From NCBI GenBank assembly GCA_949284415.1, contig CASDVM010000006.1, positions 1 through 64,000 of the forward strand: a DNA stretch of 64,000 bases, given 5' to 3'. The notes below the pieces were generated by a model. It ran no database searches and was not told the DNA's origin. It was given only the letters and a program-made list of their open reading frames with translations. This DNA is from an uncultured bacterium (GTDB lineage: Bacteria > Cyanobacteriota > Vampirovibrionia > Gastranaerophilales > Gastranaerophilaceae). Below, in pieces: positions 32,439 to 41,829 of this stretch (the stretch's first letter is position 1; the number at the start of each line of letters is the position of its first letter). The position numbers and the translations under genes are program-made.

Positions 32439-34481
32439 ATGAGAAAGTTACTGGCAATATTACTGGTTTCACTTCTTATATTTAATTCAACAGCAGGCGC
32501 TTCTTATGCGGTAATAGAAAATTCTATGCAAAAAGAAACAATACAGACTGAAGAAAATGCAATTATTCCTTTAAAGCTTGAAAAAGAAATAAAAACATCG
32601 CTCGCAAAAGTTTACGGGCAGGAAAATGTTGAAGCAATCTACTCAAATATTCTTGCAATAGCTAAAAAAGCAAAAGAAGAAAGATCCTCCGCATTAATAG
32701 AAGAAGATTTGAAAAGGCCTTCCGACTGGTATAAAGATGAAGTAATATATATGTTTTACGCCAATCACTTCGGCGTAAAAAATCCTGATAAAACAAATAC
32801 CTTTAAAGATGATATTCAAATGCTCGATTATCTTAAAACTCTCGGCGTAACAACAATTTATATCCTTCCGTTTGTTGATTCTCCGATGGAAGATGCGGGG
32901 TTTGATATCAGAAACCCCAGAGGCATAAGACAAGATCTCGGCGGCATGTTTGAATTTCAAAAATTTATATCATCAGCAAGACAAAAAGGATTTAAAATCA
33001 AGGCTGACTTAGTTCTGAACCACTTTTCCGACCAGCACGAGTGGTTTCAATCAGCGCTAAAGGGCGATACATCAAAGATTGACTACTTTGTTGTGAGAAA
33101 TCAAATGCCTGAATACACAAAATACAAAGATCCAAAACTCGGCTGGGTAGCAGAATACAAAGAACCAAACGGCAAAATTTCAAAAAGAAGAATTATCTTC
33201 CCCGAAATTACCGAAAATAACTATAGAAAAGTTACCATTAATAAAAAAGATTACTATTTTTACCACACATTCTATCCGTTCCAGCTTGATATTAACTGGA
33301 AAAACCCGAAAGTTTTATACTACAATCTTGAAACCATCGCATTCTGGGCAAATCAGGGCGTAGACATTTTCAGAATGGATGCTATTCCGTACCTTATAAA
33401 AGAAGACGGTACAAATGCCGAAAATTTAGAGGAAACCCACAGAATTATTAAAATTCTGAGTGCATTTATTCAGGCCGTGGCACCCCGTTCCGTTATTCAG
33501 GCAGAAGCCTGCCAGATGCCCAATAAAATCCTCCCCTATTTCGGATCAGAGAGAAAAATTAAAGAAACAATAAAAGGCGAAGAAAAAGAATTAACAAGAA
33601 CCGATGAAGTGCAGATAGCATACCATTTCCCATATATGCCTGCAATCTGGGCTTCACTTGTAACAGCAGATAACAGTTACTTCTGGAAAGCTTACAAGCA
33701 AACTCCGCAAATTCCTCAGTCAGCTTCATGGGCAATATTTTTAAGAGTTCACGATGAACTTACGCTTGAAATGGTGAACGAAAAAACAAGAGAAATTCTC
33801 TTTGAAGATTTAGCCCCAAAAGGTGCATCTTTTAGAAAGGGCTTCGGAATATCAGGAAGAATGGCAAACTTTTTAGACAACAACCCTGACAGAATAGGTA
33901 TGGCATTTTCCATTCTTATGTCATTGCCCGGTATTCCAATCATTTACTACGGAGATGAAATCGGTATTCAAAACAACTTTGCAAACGCCGATAAAAGCGC
34001 AAAACTCAGAGAAGCAAAACAGAAAAAAGATAAAGATGTTAAAAACAAAGTCAAAATGCTTAGCTACTTTGACAGCCGCGACATAAACAGAGGCCCCATA
34101 ACTCAAAAAACTTTTGAAGATGCCGTGAATCACAAAGGAACATATAACAACAGAGTTTATGAACGGGTAAAACAATTGATTAAAGTTAGAAAACAGTACC
34201 CTGTAATAACAAGAGGTTCTTTCGTTGAACTTAAAACTAAATCTCCTGAAGTTTTTGCCTATGTCAGAGCGACAGACACAGATAGAGTTGTCGTAATAAA
34301 CAATCTGTCAAACAAAAAAATAAAAGCTACAGTAATTTTCACAGACGATAACTTCGGCAAAAAGGAAAAAGATATTTATCTGAAAAACCTTTTGACAGAC
34401 AAAATGGTTCGTGCAAGCGTTGAGAATAAAGAACTCACCGTAAGACTAAATGCCTACGATGCTCTCTGGCTCAAAATGTAG
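32439..34481 (+). CDS. Secreted GH13-family alpha-glycosidase
   Basis: A 680-aa exported enzyme. Signal peptide about 1-24 (ending ASYA), a ~75-residue helical region, then an alpha-amylase-type barrel: TTIYILPFVDSPMEDAGFDI, DLVLNHFSDQHEWF (region I), VDIFRMDAI (region II, nucleophile Asp), VIQAEACQ (region III, acid Glu), RVHDE (region IV), then a C-terminal beta domain from about 590. The layout is closest to trehalose-synthase/glucosidase-like GH13 members, acting on alpha-glucosides. Exact activity (hydrolase or transglycosylase) is unknown. GGGAGG precedes the ATG. Confidence 0.85.
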   Translation: MRKLLAILLVSLLIFNSTAGASYAVIENSMQKETIQTEENAIIPLKLEKEIKTSLAKVYGQENVEAIYSNILAIAKKAKEERSSALIEEDLKRPSDWYKDEVIYMFYANHFGVKNPDKTNTFKDDIQMLDYLKTLGVTTIYILPFVDSPMEDAGFDIRNPRGIRQDLGGMFEFQKFISSARQKGFKIKADLVLNHFSDQHEWFQSALKGDTSKIDYFVVRNQMPEYTKYKDPKLGWVAEYKEPNGKISKRRIIFPEITENNYRKVTINKKDYYFYHTFYPFQLDINWKNPKVLYYNLETIAFWANQGVDIFRMDAIPYLIKEDGTNAENLEETHRIIKILSAFIQAVAPRSVIQAEACQMPNKILPYFGSERKIKETIKGEEKELTRTDEVQIAYHFPYMPAIWASLVTADNSYFWKAYKQTPQIPQSASWAIFLRVHDELTLEMVNEKTREILFEDLAPKGASFRKGFGISGRMANFLDNNPDRIGMAFSILMSLPGIPIIYYGDEIGIQNNFANADKSAKLREAKQKKDKDVKNKVKMLSYFDSRDINRGPITQKTFEDAVNHKGTYNNRVYERVKQLIKVRKQYPVITRGSFVELKTKSPEVFAYVRATDTDRVVVINNLSNKKIKATVIFTDDNFGKKEKDIYLKNLLTDKMVRASVENKELTVRLNAYDALWLKM

Positions 34482-34653
34482 CAGCGGCACCCGACACACA
34501 GGCTTTACATAAAATTTAATTACTCATACTAAACTCGTTTAAATGCAGGTGCTGCAATTTTGATAAGGCGTTACATTACACAATAGCTCCACCGCCGGCT
34601 AATTGTCATATAGCATTTATAGACATTATATATTATTTGTCAAGTGTCTGAGA

Positions 34654-35742
34654 TTAATCTTTAAACGGCTTTGTAATCCTATTATAAACCTTTTTCTGCA
34701 ATACACCTATGTAAGTTGTAACAACCATTGTTATCACAAAATACAGATATGTTGTCTGAACAGGGTTATAAATCCAATAAATATCATGGTTTGCACGCTC
34801 TGATATCGGAATTCCGTTTATATGCAGAAATATAGCGGTAATTATATACATTACTAGCAGATGGTTTGCCATAATATGATAGGTTACATTGCCCGTATCC
34901 TGGATAAATTTTATATCTTTTACGTAGGGATAAAGGATTTTTACGGTAAATAATGATGCCCAGATACCTGTTAATGCAGTAATTATCGGAACTATTAACT
35001 GATCATCAAATCTTGCCCACACAATAACATAGCTCAAACCGATACCGTGCTCAGGATCGTAATCTCTGTTAAACATCCATAAAATCGACTGAAGAACAAA
35101 TACCGCCCCGAACCATTTCGGAGTGAAAATATTGTAATTATCTTTTATATAATGCGTATAAAAATACCCGAGATATACAAAAAACATTGAAAACATTGTT
35201 CTTATAACAATAAGCATTAAAGGAGTTAGGGGAAAAATCTTAGAAAACGGGATTGCAAGAAGCCCGAGCAGAGTAAAAAATCCAAGATGAACAAACCTGT
35301 TTTTTGTAACAGCATTCAATCCTCTAAACACAAACAAAAATGTTATCATAGTCATGAATAACTGGGTTACAAACCAAAGAGGACAGGAAAGATCAAACTG
35401 ATGTCCGTTTAAAAACGGTGTTATAAAAAAGTTTTTAAAACTCAAAGGCATCCCCCAGAATTTGCCTGTCAGCTTTGCAATCAAGATTGTAACAAGCATA
35501 TAAAACAGGTTGTACCAGAAATACGGGACAAGAAGACTTTTTATTCTTCTTTCAACAAATGTTGCAACATCAGTCAAATACTTGTCCTTAAACAAACAGC
35601 CGGATATAAAGAAAAATAACGCGAGCTGAAAAGAATAAGGAGGGAAAATCCCGAGAAGTGAAAATTCTAAATGTCCTGATACAACAAGCAAAATTGCAAG
35701 AGCTTTCAGCACATTCATTTCATTTGAAAATAATTTGTCCAT
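34654..35742 (-). CDS. Acyltransferase 3 family membrane protein
   Basis: A 362-aa integral membrane protein with about ten hydrophobic helices. It starts with NVLKALAILLVVSGHLEFSL, matching the Acyltransferase_3 opening (catalytic-type His in VVSGH), and has SCPLWFVTQLFM at the usual place. Members O-acetylate sugars of exopolysaccharide, LPS or peptidoglycan; the acceptor here is unknown. An extended -10 (TGT-TATGAT) lies exactly 6 nt before the ATG. The 170 bp beyond its stop up to the GH13 gene shows no further feature. Confidence 0.85.
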   Translation of the reverse strand: MDKLFSNEMNVLKALAILLVVSGHLEFSLLGIFPPYSFQLALFFFISGCLFKDKYLTDVATFVERRIKSLLVPYFWYNLFYMLVTILIAKLTGKFWGMPLSFKNFFITPFLNGHQFDLSCPLWFVTQLFMTMITFLFVFRGLNAVTKNRFVHLGFFTLLGLLAIPFSKIFPLTPLMLIVIRTMFSMFFVYLGYFYTHYIKDNYNIFTPKWFGAVFVLQSILWMFNRDYDPEHGIGLSYVIVWARFDDQLIVPIITALTGIWASLFTVKILYPYVKDIKFIQDTGNVTYHIMANHLLVMYIITAIFLHINGIPISERANHDIYWIYNPVQTTYLYFVITMVVTTYIGVLQKKVYNRITKPFKD

Positions 35743-35861
35743 ACAAAAATCATAACATAAATATTAGTTTCCTAAAAAATTATATAAGATTTTTTCTTAT
35801 TTTTGCATAGCCATACTATTAAAATATTTCTAATAATATTAGACAAAATTACAAAATAAAA

Positions 35862-37439
35862 ATGACAAAAAAATTTTTTACAAGTTTTAAAAAAAATATG
35901 TTATTAAAATTATTTACGCCAAAATACAATAATTCTCAGCCTTCCTTCGCCGCCGGAGTTCCGAAAAATTATTTTAAAGATATCCGTGATATTCCAAAAC
36001 TTACGTGCGCAAAATGCGGAAATCAAATGATGAGCAGACCGGAAGAATATAAATTTATAGATAAAATGTGTGAAAGCTCTCAAAAAGTATTGCAAAGAAA
36101 GGAATTTGATGAATATAGAAATTCCCCTGTATTCAAATTTTTATTAAATATTTCTCAAAACAATCCAAGAACATCTTTAGCAAGCCTTATTGAAAATAAG
36201 CAAAACAAAGTGCAAATCACGCAGCTGGAATCAGCTTCCGTAAAAAAAGCAGAGGAAATTGTTGAACTTTCCAGAAATTTTATGCGCCCATCCTCACAGG
36301 TAATGAATAAATTATATAAATATAGAGACAAAATGCCATATAAATATAAGGATTGTTTGGATTATATGAAACTTTATTCATTAATGTATCCGAAAAGCAC
36401 TTTTGCAGAGATTTTTAGTAAGAAAGAAGTAATTGAGCATCATACAAAACTTCAAATAAAAACCGGAAAACAATTTATAAAAACCAACCTTAAAGCATTT
36501 CAAAAATTCAATAAACTTTCCGAAAGATTGCTTCCCGAAGAGCGAATTGAATTTTTAAATCTTAATCAAGAAGCCGAAAGAATAACTAAACTCAATCATT
36601 TTCCTAATATTACAAAATCAATTATGCTGGACACCTTGTATAAAAACTTTCTGGAGAACCTTCAAGACAAAAAATTATCTTTACAAATAAAAAAACAGAT
36701 TAAAAATCTGCCCCTTATGGAAAGAAATGGAAATGAGATTATAGTATCAATGTTTGGAAAATCTGATAGAGATATTTTAAAATCAATTTTAGACAATATT
36801 TTATCAAGTTATGAACATATTGTACCGGTATCAAATAAGGGTAAAAAATCGATCTCGAACGGGATTTATATGTGTCAAAATTGTAATCGGGAAAGAGCAA
36901 GCATTCCTTACCGTGTTTTAATGGAATATTTTCCTAATTTTACAGATAATATACAAAAACAAACGGATCAAATTATTAAACTGATAAAAAAAGGATGTTT
37001 ACCAAAGCTATATAATAGATACCCCCAAAAATTAAAAAAGACCTTGGAAAAAACTACAAAAAATAAAATCAAGGTTGACATAAGCAAATATATAAAATAT
37101 CTGAGATTAAAAATAAATAATACCAGAACTAAAATAAAAACAACAAAAATTTTGATTGATAACAAAAAAGAAGAAGCTAAGATAATAGATTCTAAACTTG
37201 TTCAAAATAATTTAGAAATAAAACAAGTAAAAACAAGTTTAAAACAATTGCAAAAAGAAAAAAAAGATTCCGAAATAAAAGAATTACAATTAAAATTAGA
37301 AAAGCTAAAACAAAAGAGGAAAAATTTAGAGAAAAAACTCTGTAATAAACATTGTGATATCAGAAACACAAAACGCCACTTAAAAAATTTATATTTACTT
37401 TATAAAGATATATGGCTGAATATCACATATTACAATTAA
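35862..37439 (+). CDS. HNH-endonuclease-like protein with coiled-coil tail
   Basis: A 525-aa basic protein, not fully recognised. A CxxC (TCAKCGNQMMS) is near residue 48. A second segment about 310-350 reads YEHIVPVSNKGKKS, then ISNGIYMCQNCNRERAS, the His/Asn/Cys pattern of HNH nuclease folds. The CxxC pairs could jointly hold a zinc ion although ~290 residues apart. The last ~130 residues are a Lys/Glu coiled coil. The N-terminus has a Gln/Asn-rich SQPSFAAGVPKN. There is no Shine-Dalgarno sequence; a weak TACAAA lies 6 nt before the ATG. Nuclease activity is a guess. Confidence 0.6.
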   Translation: MTKKFFTSFKKNMLLKLFTPKYNNSQPSFAAGVPKNYFKDIRDIPKLTCAKCGNQMMSRPEEYKFIDKMCESSQKVLQRKEFDEYRNSPVFKFLLNISQNNPRTSLASLIENKQNKVQITQLESASVKKAEEIVELSRNFMRPSSQVMNKLYKYRDKMPYKYKDCLDYMKLYSLMYPKSTFAEIFSKKEVIEHHTKLQIKTGKQFIKTNLKAFQKFNKLSERLLPEERIEFLNLNQEAERITKLNHFPNITKSIMLDTLYKNFLENLQDKKLSLQIKKQIKNLPLMERNGNEIIVSMFGKSDRDILKSILDNILSSYEHIVPVSNKGKKSISNGIYMCQNCNRERASIPYRVLMEYFPNFTDNIQKQTDQIIKLIKKGCLPKLYNRYPQKLKKTLEKTTKNKIKVDISKYIKYLRLKINNTRTKIKTTKILIDNKKEEAKIIDSKLVQNNLEIKQVKTSLKQLQKEKKDSEIKELQLKLEKLKQKRKNLEKKLCNKHCDIRNTKRHLKNLYLLYKDIWLNITYYN

Positions 37440-37483
37440 AATGAGAAAATATCAACACTCTAATCTTTAAATAATCATTTATT

Positions 37484-38008
37484 TTATTTAAAACTGTTTA
37501 GGCAATAAATCAAATGTTTCATATTCTTTCCGCGGACATTTTTGACAAAGTCGCCTGCTACAACAGCCCCGCATTTTTCGGCAACTCTTCGGGAAGAATG
37601 ATTTTCGGGACGGATTTCAAAAATTACACTTTTTAATTTTAAATTATTAAATGCATAATTTATCATTGCCCTTGCACCTTCAAAAGCATAACCTTTGTAC
37701 CAAAATTTTTCTTTTAAAATATAACCTATTTCATAACATTCAATACCGTGAACTATATCTGGCATCAAAGCAATCTGTCCGACTACCTGTGATATTTGTT
37801 TATCAATTGCAAGAAAATAGCCGAGTCCGTATTTTTTATAATATTCTCGATTTTTTTTAATCCATTTCAGAACATCAATATCATCAAAAACATACTCCCA
37901 GGCATACATAACATTAGGATTTTTAAGCATTTCCGCAATATCAGAAAAATCTTTTTCAGACATCTGCCTTAATATTAATCTTTCCGTTTCCGCAAAAATA
38001 TTATCCAT
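37484..38008 (-). CDS. GNAT N-acetyltransferase (RimJ/RimL type)
   Basis: A 174-aa cytoplasmic acetyltransferase. TERLILRQMSEKDFSDIAEM at the start, EIGYILKEKFWYKGYAFEGA in the acetyl-CoA region and VIFEIRPENHSSRRVAEKCG near the end match the RimJ/RimL subgroup that acetylates protein N-termini or small amines. The substrate is unknown. TATAAT lies exactly 6 nt before the ATG. Confidence 0.9.
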   Translation of the reverse strand: MDNIFAETERLILRQMSEKDFSDIAEMLKNPNVMYAWEYVFDDIDVLKWIKKNREYYKKYGLGYFLAIDKQISQVVGQIALMPDIVHGIECYEIGYILKEKFWYKGYAFEGARAMINYAFNNLKLKSVIFEIRPENHSSRRVAEKCGAVVAGDFVKNVRGKNMKHLIYCLNSFK

Positions 38009-38030
38009 TAAATTATTATATATAAATTTA

Positions 38031-38471
38031 CTATTTTCTAAAAATTTGTAAAAGTTTTTTAAAGAGATTTGCAGATTTTTTACTTATCGAATCAGAAACA
38101 AGATGATTTTCGACCGTATCTTCCATAACTTTAAGTTGCGCAAGTTTTCCGTAAAGTTTTCCTACTGATTTTTCCGCAGATTGAAATAAGCTTTTAGAAA
38201 GTTTATCCTGAGGTATATCTTTCTCAGTAATCAAGCAATCAGTTGCATAATAATTCAAGTTTGCAACTTTTTTTGACGAAATAGTAAAATACACATCATG
38301 TCCAGGTAAATATTTATTATCTTTGCATTTAGTTGTGCGAATATTGCATTTGGCCTCATCAGAGAGAGCATTTAATTCTTTTTCATTATTTAACTTGCCT
38401 TTTAAAAGGTCATTAGTCTCCCAGCCCCTGAATGCCGTCTGTCTGTTTAATATTTTATTTGATACTTTCAT
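38031..38471 (-). CDS. Hypothetical protein
   Basis: A 146-aa basic protein, not recognised. The N-terminus reads MKVSNKILNRQTAFRGWETN, an Asn/Gln-rich start with an AFRG motif similar in style to other unknown proteins here. The C-terminal half is helical (LSKSLFQSAEKSVGKLYGKL). Two early Cys (KCNIRTTKC). AAGG precedes the ATG by 7 nt. Confidence 0.55.
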   Translation of the reverse strand: MKVSNKILNRQTAFRGWETNDLLKGKLNNEKELNALSDEAKCNIRTTKCKDNKYLPGHDVYFTISSKKVANLNYYATDCLITEKDIPQDKLSKSLFQSAEKSVGKLYGKLAQLKVMEDTVENHLVSDSISKKSANLFKKLLQIFRK

Positions 38472-38488
38472 TGTATAACCTTAAAAAA

Positions 38489-38575
38489 CAGAGGGGATGG
38501 GATTCGAACCCACGGTGGAATTGCTCCCACACAACCTTTCCAAGATTGCACCTTAAACCGCTCGGACACCCCTCT
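38489..38575 (-). tRNA. tRNA-Ser (anticodon GGA)
   Basis: Minus-strand class II cloverleaf: acceptor AGAGGGG/CCCCTCT, anticodon stem CAATC/GGTTG with loop TTGGAAA (anticodon GGA), a long variable arm (TGGGAGCAATTCCA region), T-arm GTGGG-TTCGAAT-CCCAT, discriminator G. CCA is not encoded. Confidence 0.95.
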
Positions 38576-38646
38576 TTGGTTTAAATATTATATGCTCAAA
38601 TTGTATTCAATTGAGTAATTTTATATTAGCACAAACATTTATTTCA

Positions 38647-38655
38647 TGCTAAAAT
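38647..38655 (+). promoter_or_regulatory. Extended -10 of predicted leaderless aroA transcript
   Basis: TGCTAAAAT, then TATTTT, then ATG. No convincing -35 box is present, as expected for an extended -10 promoter. Confidence 0.5.
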
Positions 38656-38661
38656 TATTTT

Positions 38662-39936
38662 ATGCAAAAAATTGTACATAAAATAATTAACGGTTTAAAA
38701 GGCTCCGTTACGATCCCCGCTGATAAATCAATCTCGCACAGAGCAGTTATGTTTGCATCTCTTGCTAATGGTAAATCTGTTATCAAAAACTTTTCAAAAG
38801 GGCAGGATCCCTTATCTTCGCTGAATGTATGCAGAGCGCTCGGAATTGATGCTGAATTTAAAAACGATTTGTTAATTATCAATTCAAACGGTAAATTATC
38901 TGCCCCCTCATCATTGCTTGACTGCGGGAATTCAGGAACAACAATGCGGTTAATATCAGGAATTCTTGCCGGACAAAATTTTAATACAACTTTAATAGGA
39001 GATGAAAGCCTTTCTAAACGGCCTATGAGACGGGTTATTGAGCCGTTATCGCTGATGGGAGCAGAGATTAAATCAAATGATTTTAAAGCCCCGTTGAATA
39101 TTTACGGAAAAAATTTACACGCAATAGATTATGTGTCAAAACTTGCCTCCGCTCAGGTTAAATCGTGCGTTCTGCTTGCAGGTTTAAATGCAGACGGGAA
39201 AACAAGCTTTACCGAACCCTATATTTCACGCAATCATACAGAAATTATGCTCAAATATATGGGGGCGAATATAAACATTGATAAAAATACTGTAACAATT
39301 GAAAAATCAGTGCTTGAACCGCGCATAATAGAAGTTTGCGGAGACATATCTTCTGCCGCGTATTTTATTGCTGCAGGATTAATTGTACCAAATTCAAAAA
39401 TTATATTAAAAAATGTCGGATTAAACCCTACAAGAACAGGTATACTTGAAGTTGCCGAAAAAATGGGCGGAAACATTGAAATTCTTGATAAAAAAAATAT
39501 TTCCGGCGAAATTACGGGAGATATTCAAATCTCCTATTCCGATTTAAAAGCCTGCACGATAGAAGGAGAAATAATTCCGCGTCTTATAGATGAATTGCCG
39601 GTAATAGCAGTTCTGGCTACACAGGCAGAAGGCACCACAATAATTAAAGACGCTCAGGATTTACGGAACAAAGAATCAGACAGAATTAAAGCAGTAGTTA
39701 CTGAATTGAAAAAAATCGGCGCAGATATTGAAGAAACTCCTGACGGATTTATAATTAACGGTAAAAAATCTTTAAAAGGCGGAGTTGAAGTTGAAACTTA
39801 CCATGATCACAGACTTGCAATGAGTTTGTATGCCGCAGGATTGATTTGCGATAAACCGATCTCAATTAATGATTTTGAATGGGTAGACATATCTTTTCCC
39901 GAATTTGATAACTTATTTAACTCCATAACTTTGTAA
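38662..39936 (+). CDS. aroA: 3-phosphoshikimate 1-carboxyvinyltransferase (EPSP synthase)
   Basis: Shikimate-pathway enzyme joining phosphoenolpyruvate to shikimate-3-phosphate. The 424-aa chain shows PADKSISHRAVMFA, LDCGNSGTTMRLISG, SKRPMRRVIEPL, SAQVKSC and DLRNKESDRIKAV, all standard active-site stretches; length is typical. An extended -10 (TGC-TAAAAT) sits exactly 6 nt before the ATG and there is no Shine-Dalgarno sequence. It stands alone; no other aro gene is in the window. Confidence 0.96.
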   Translation: MQKIVHKIINGLKGSVTIPADKSISHRAVMFASLANGKSVIKNFSKGQDPLSSLNVCRALGIDAEFKNDLLIINSNGKLSAPSSLLDCGNSGTTMRLISGILAGQNFNTTLIGDESLSKRPMRRVIEPLSLMGAEIKSNDFKAPLNIYGKNLHAIDYVSKLASAQVKSCVLLAGLNADGKTSFTEPYISRNHTEIMLKYMGANINIDKNTVTIEKSVLEPRIIEVCGDISSAAYFIAAGLIVPNSKIILKNVGLNPTRTGILEVAEKMGGNIEILDKKNISGEITGDIQISYSDLKACTIEGEIIPRLIDELPVIAVLATQAEGTTIIKDAQDLRNKESDRIKAVVTELKKIGADIEETPDGFIINGKKSLKGGVEVETYHDHRLAMSLYAAGLICDKPISINDFEWVDISFPEFDNLFNSITL

Positions 39937-40035
39937 CGAATTATTAATAAGCATTTTTGATAAAAAGCAATTTTCCATGACAGAAATTTTTTATATATAC
40001 AAGGTTAGGTTATTTTAATTTTGAAAGGTTAGGTT

Positions 40036-41094
40036 ATGGCAGGAGAAATTTCAAATTTATACGGAAACAATTTGTATAATTTTAATCCGTATTCAGTGAA
40101 CAATGATGATTTTTTGGCACAGCAGTATTTTGCACAAAATCAGTATAATACGGCTCCTATATTTACAGGAGCTTACCAACAACCTCAGACAGATACTTTT
40201 CAAAAAAGCGGAAATTCAGGATTCGGAACAGGGCTGACTCTCAGTGCCGTTGCAGGTCTTGGCACAGGCGCAGGAATGTATTTCCTGGGGACAAATCCCA
40301 TTAAAGACGGAAAAGTTGCTGATGAATTAATAAAGGCTGTTAATAAAGTAAATACCGAAAATACGGCAATTAACAACTTCAGCAAACTATATGCTGCAAA
40401 AGCACAGCCGACATTAGATATAATCGGGATTAAAGATTTAAAACAATACAATGCGGTACAAAAACTGGCAAAAGCAGGGAAATTAGAGGATTTATCCGAT
40501 GACGTCAAAAAATTACTCCCTGATAATATTAAAACACCGCAAGAAGCAAAAGCTGCAGTAGATTTAGCAGCACCCAAACTTAAAAAGACAGATAACGAAA
40601 AGCTAATGAAACAAGCTGCAAATCAGGCAAAAAACAATGTTTCTTTAGAATATAACAATGCCAAATTGGAAAGATTAAAAAATATCGAAGCTAAAATAAA
40701 AACTCTCAAAAAAGATGCAACCAAAGCTGATTTAGAAAAATTCTTTGTCGACAACGCGGAAATTTTCAAACTGAAAGGAACAAATGCGGAAATTGCAGAA
40801 AAAGCCAAAAAACTGGCTGATAAAATCGGAACTCAAGAACAATTACAAAAAATATATGAAGGTCATATTACAAGAAGAACTTCAAATATAGAAAAAATAA
40901 AATCATCATCAGCGGAAACTTTTAAGAACAACTATGATGAAACCGCAAAAGCATTGAAAAAAGATGCTCCTGAAGAATTAAAACAGGCTTTCAAAGACTT
41001 TAAATGGAAAAAAGCAGGCAAATGGGCAGCAATCGCTGCAGGCGCAGGGCTTGTCCTAGGTTGGATGTTCGGCGGTTCTCCAAACAAAGCTTAA
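40036..41094 (+). CDS. Hypothetical membrane-associated helical protein
   Basis: A 352-aa protein, not recognised. An Asn/Gln/Tyr-rich N-terminus (about 1-60, with APIFTGAYQQPQ) is followed by a Gly-rich hydrophobic segment (about 66-90, LTLSAVAGLGTGAGMYFLG), a long Lys/Ala/Glu-rich helical body with coiled-coil character, and a final hydrophobic segment (KWAAIAAGAGLVLGWMFGG). The two hydrophobic segments could both insert in a membrane. AAAGGTTAGG precedes the ATG. A terminator follows. Confidence 0.65.
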   Translation: MAGEISNLYGNNLYNFNPYSVNNDDFLAQQYFAQNQYNTAPIFTGAYQQPQTDTFQKSGNSGFGTGLTLSAVAGLGTGAGMYFLGTNPIKDGKVADELIKAVNKVNTENTAINNFSKLYAAKAQPTLDIIGIKDLKQYNAVQKLAKAGKLEDLSDDVKKLLPDNIKTPQEAKAAVDLAAPKLKKTDNEKLMKQAANQAKNNVSLEYNNAKLERLKNIEAKIKTLKKDATKADLEKFFVDNAEIFKLKGTNAEIAEKAKKLADKIGTQEQLQKIYEGHITRRTSNIEKIKSSSAETFKNNYDETAKALKKDAPEELKQAFKDFKWKKAGKWAAIAAGAGLVLGWMFGGSPNKA

Positions 41095-41116
41095 ATAATA
41101 CCCAACCCCCATATAC

Positions 41117-41147
41117 AACGGTCGAAAAATATTTCGGCCGTTTTTTA
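41117..41147 (+). terminator. Rho-independent terminator
   Basis: AACGGTCGAAA / TTTCGGCCGTT stem with one G-T pair, followed by six T. Confidence 0.88.
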
Positions 41148-41170
41148 TTTATTATCAATTTGAATATGTA

Positions 41171-41199
41171 TTGACAAAATCAAATTAACATTTTATAAT
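41171..41199 (+). promoter_or_regulatory. Consensus sigma70-type promoter, leaderless
   Basis: TTGACA, exactly 17 nt, TATAAT, then 6 nt to the ATG at 41206. This is a perfect consensus promoter, so transcription should start at or next to the A of the ATG. Confidence 0.85.
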
Positions 41200-41205
41200 T
41201 TTATT

Positions 41206-41829
41206 ATGAATAACAGTATTGACGAAAATACGTGCCCCAAAAACAGATGGGGCGGAAAAAGAATGAATGCGGGGCGGAAACGTACATGCCTGCAGAAAGT
41301 CCCGTATAACAGAAGAATTAATGCAAATATCTTAGAAATTTTAAAAAATTACGCAAATAAACATGGAATAACAGAAACAGAGGCACTTGAAAGTGCAATT
41401 CTGCTTCAGACAAATATTGATAAATTAAAAGGAGGTCAAATTATGAAAATTGCAATACCAACGGCAGAGGGGAAATTATGTTCACATTTCGGACACTGTG
41501 AATCTTTTACGTTTGTAGACGTGAACCCTGATACAAAAGAAATTTTAAATATTGAAAACAAAATACCTGAAGAAGGCATAAGCTGTCAGAGTGCAAGCTG
41601 GATATCAGAGCAGGGGGCGAACATTGTTCTGGCCGGCGGAATGGGTGCAAGACCTATTGCAATATTTAATCAAAACGGTGTAAAAGTTGTTGCAGGATGT
41701 CCTGAACTTGAAATTAAAGATGTTGTAAATTCATTCTTAAATTCAACACTTGTAACAGGCGAAAATTCCTGCGGAGGAGAACACAGCCACTGCCACGGGC
41801 ATCACCACTGCCATAACCATGGTGAATAA
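41206..41829 (+). CDS. RHH-like domain fused to NifX/NifB-type FeMo-cofactor-binding domain
   Basis: A 207-aa protein in two parts. Residues 1-75 (GGKRMNAGRKRT, then INANILEILKNYANKHGITE) look like a ribbon-helix-helix DNA-binding domain. Residues 80-190 (MKIAIPTAEGKLCSHFGHCE to GCPELEIKDVV) form a dinitrogenase iron-molybdenum cofactor (NifX/NafY-like) domain. A His/Cys tail (HSHCHGHHHCHNHG) is a likely metal site. Inside the frame, AAGGAGG lies 7 nt before ATG 41443, the exact start of the NifX-like domain. Two products are therefore plausible: a full-length protein from the leaderless mRNA and a free NifX-like domain. A metal-responsive regulator is inferred. Confidence 0.8.
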   Translation: MNNSIDENTCPKNRWGGKRMNAGRKRTCLQKVPYNRRINANILEILKNYANKHGITETEALESAILLQTNIDKLKGGQIMKIAIPTAEGKLCSHFGHCESFTFVDVNPDTKEILNIENKIPEEGISCQSASWISEQGANIVLAGGMGARPIAIFNQNGVKVVAGCPELEIKDVVNSFLNSTLVTGENSCGGEHSHCHGHHHCHNHGE

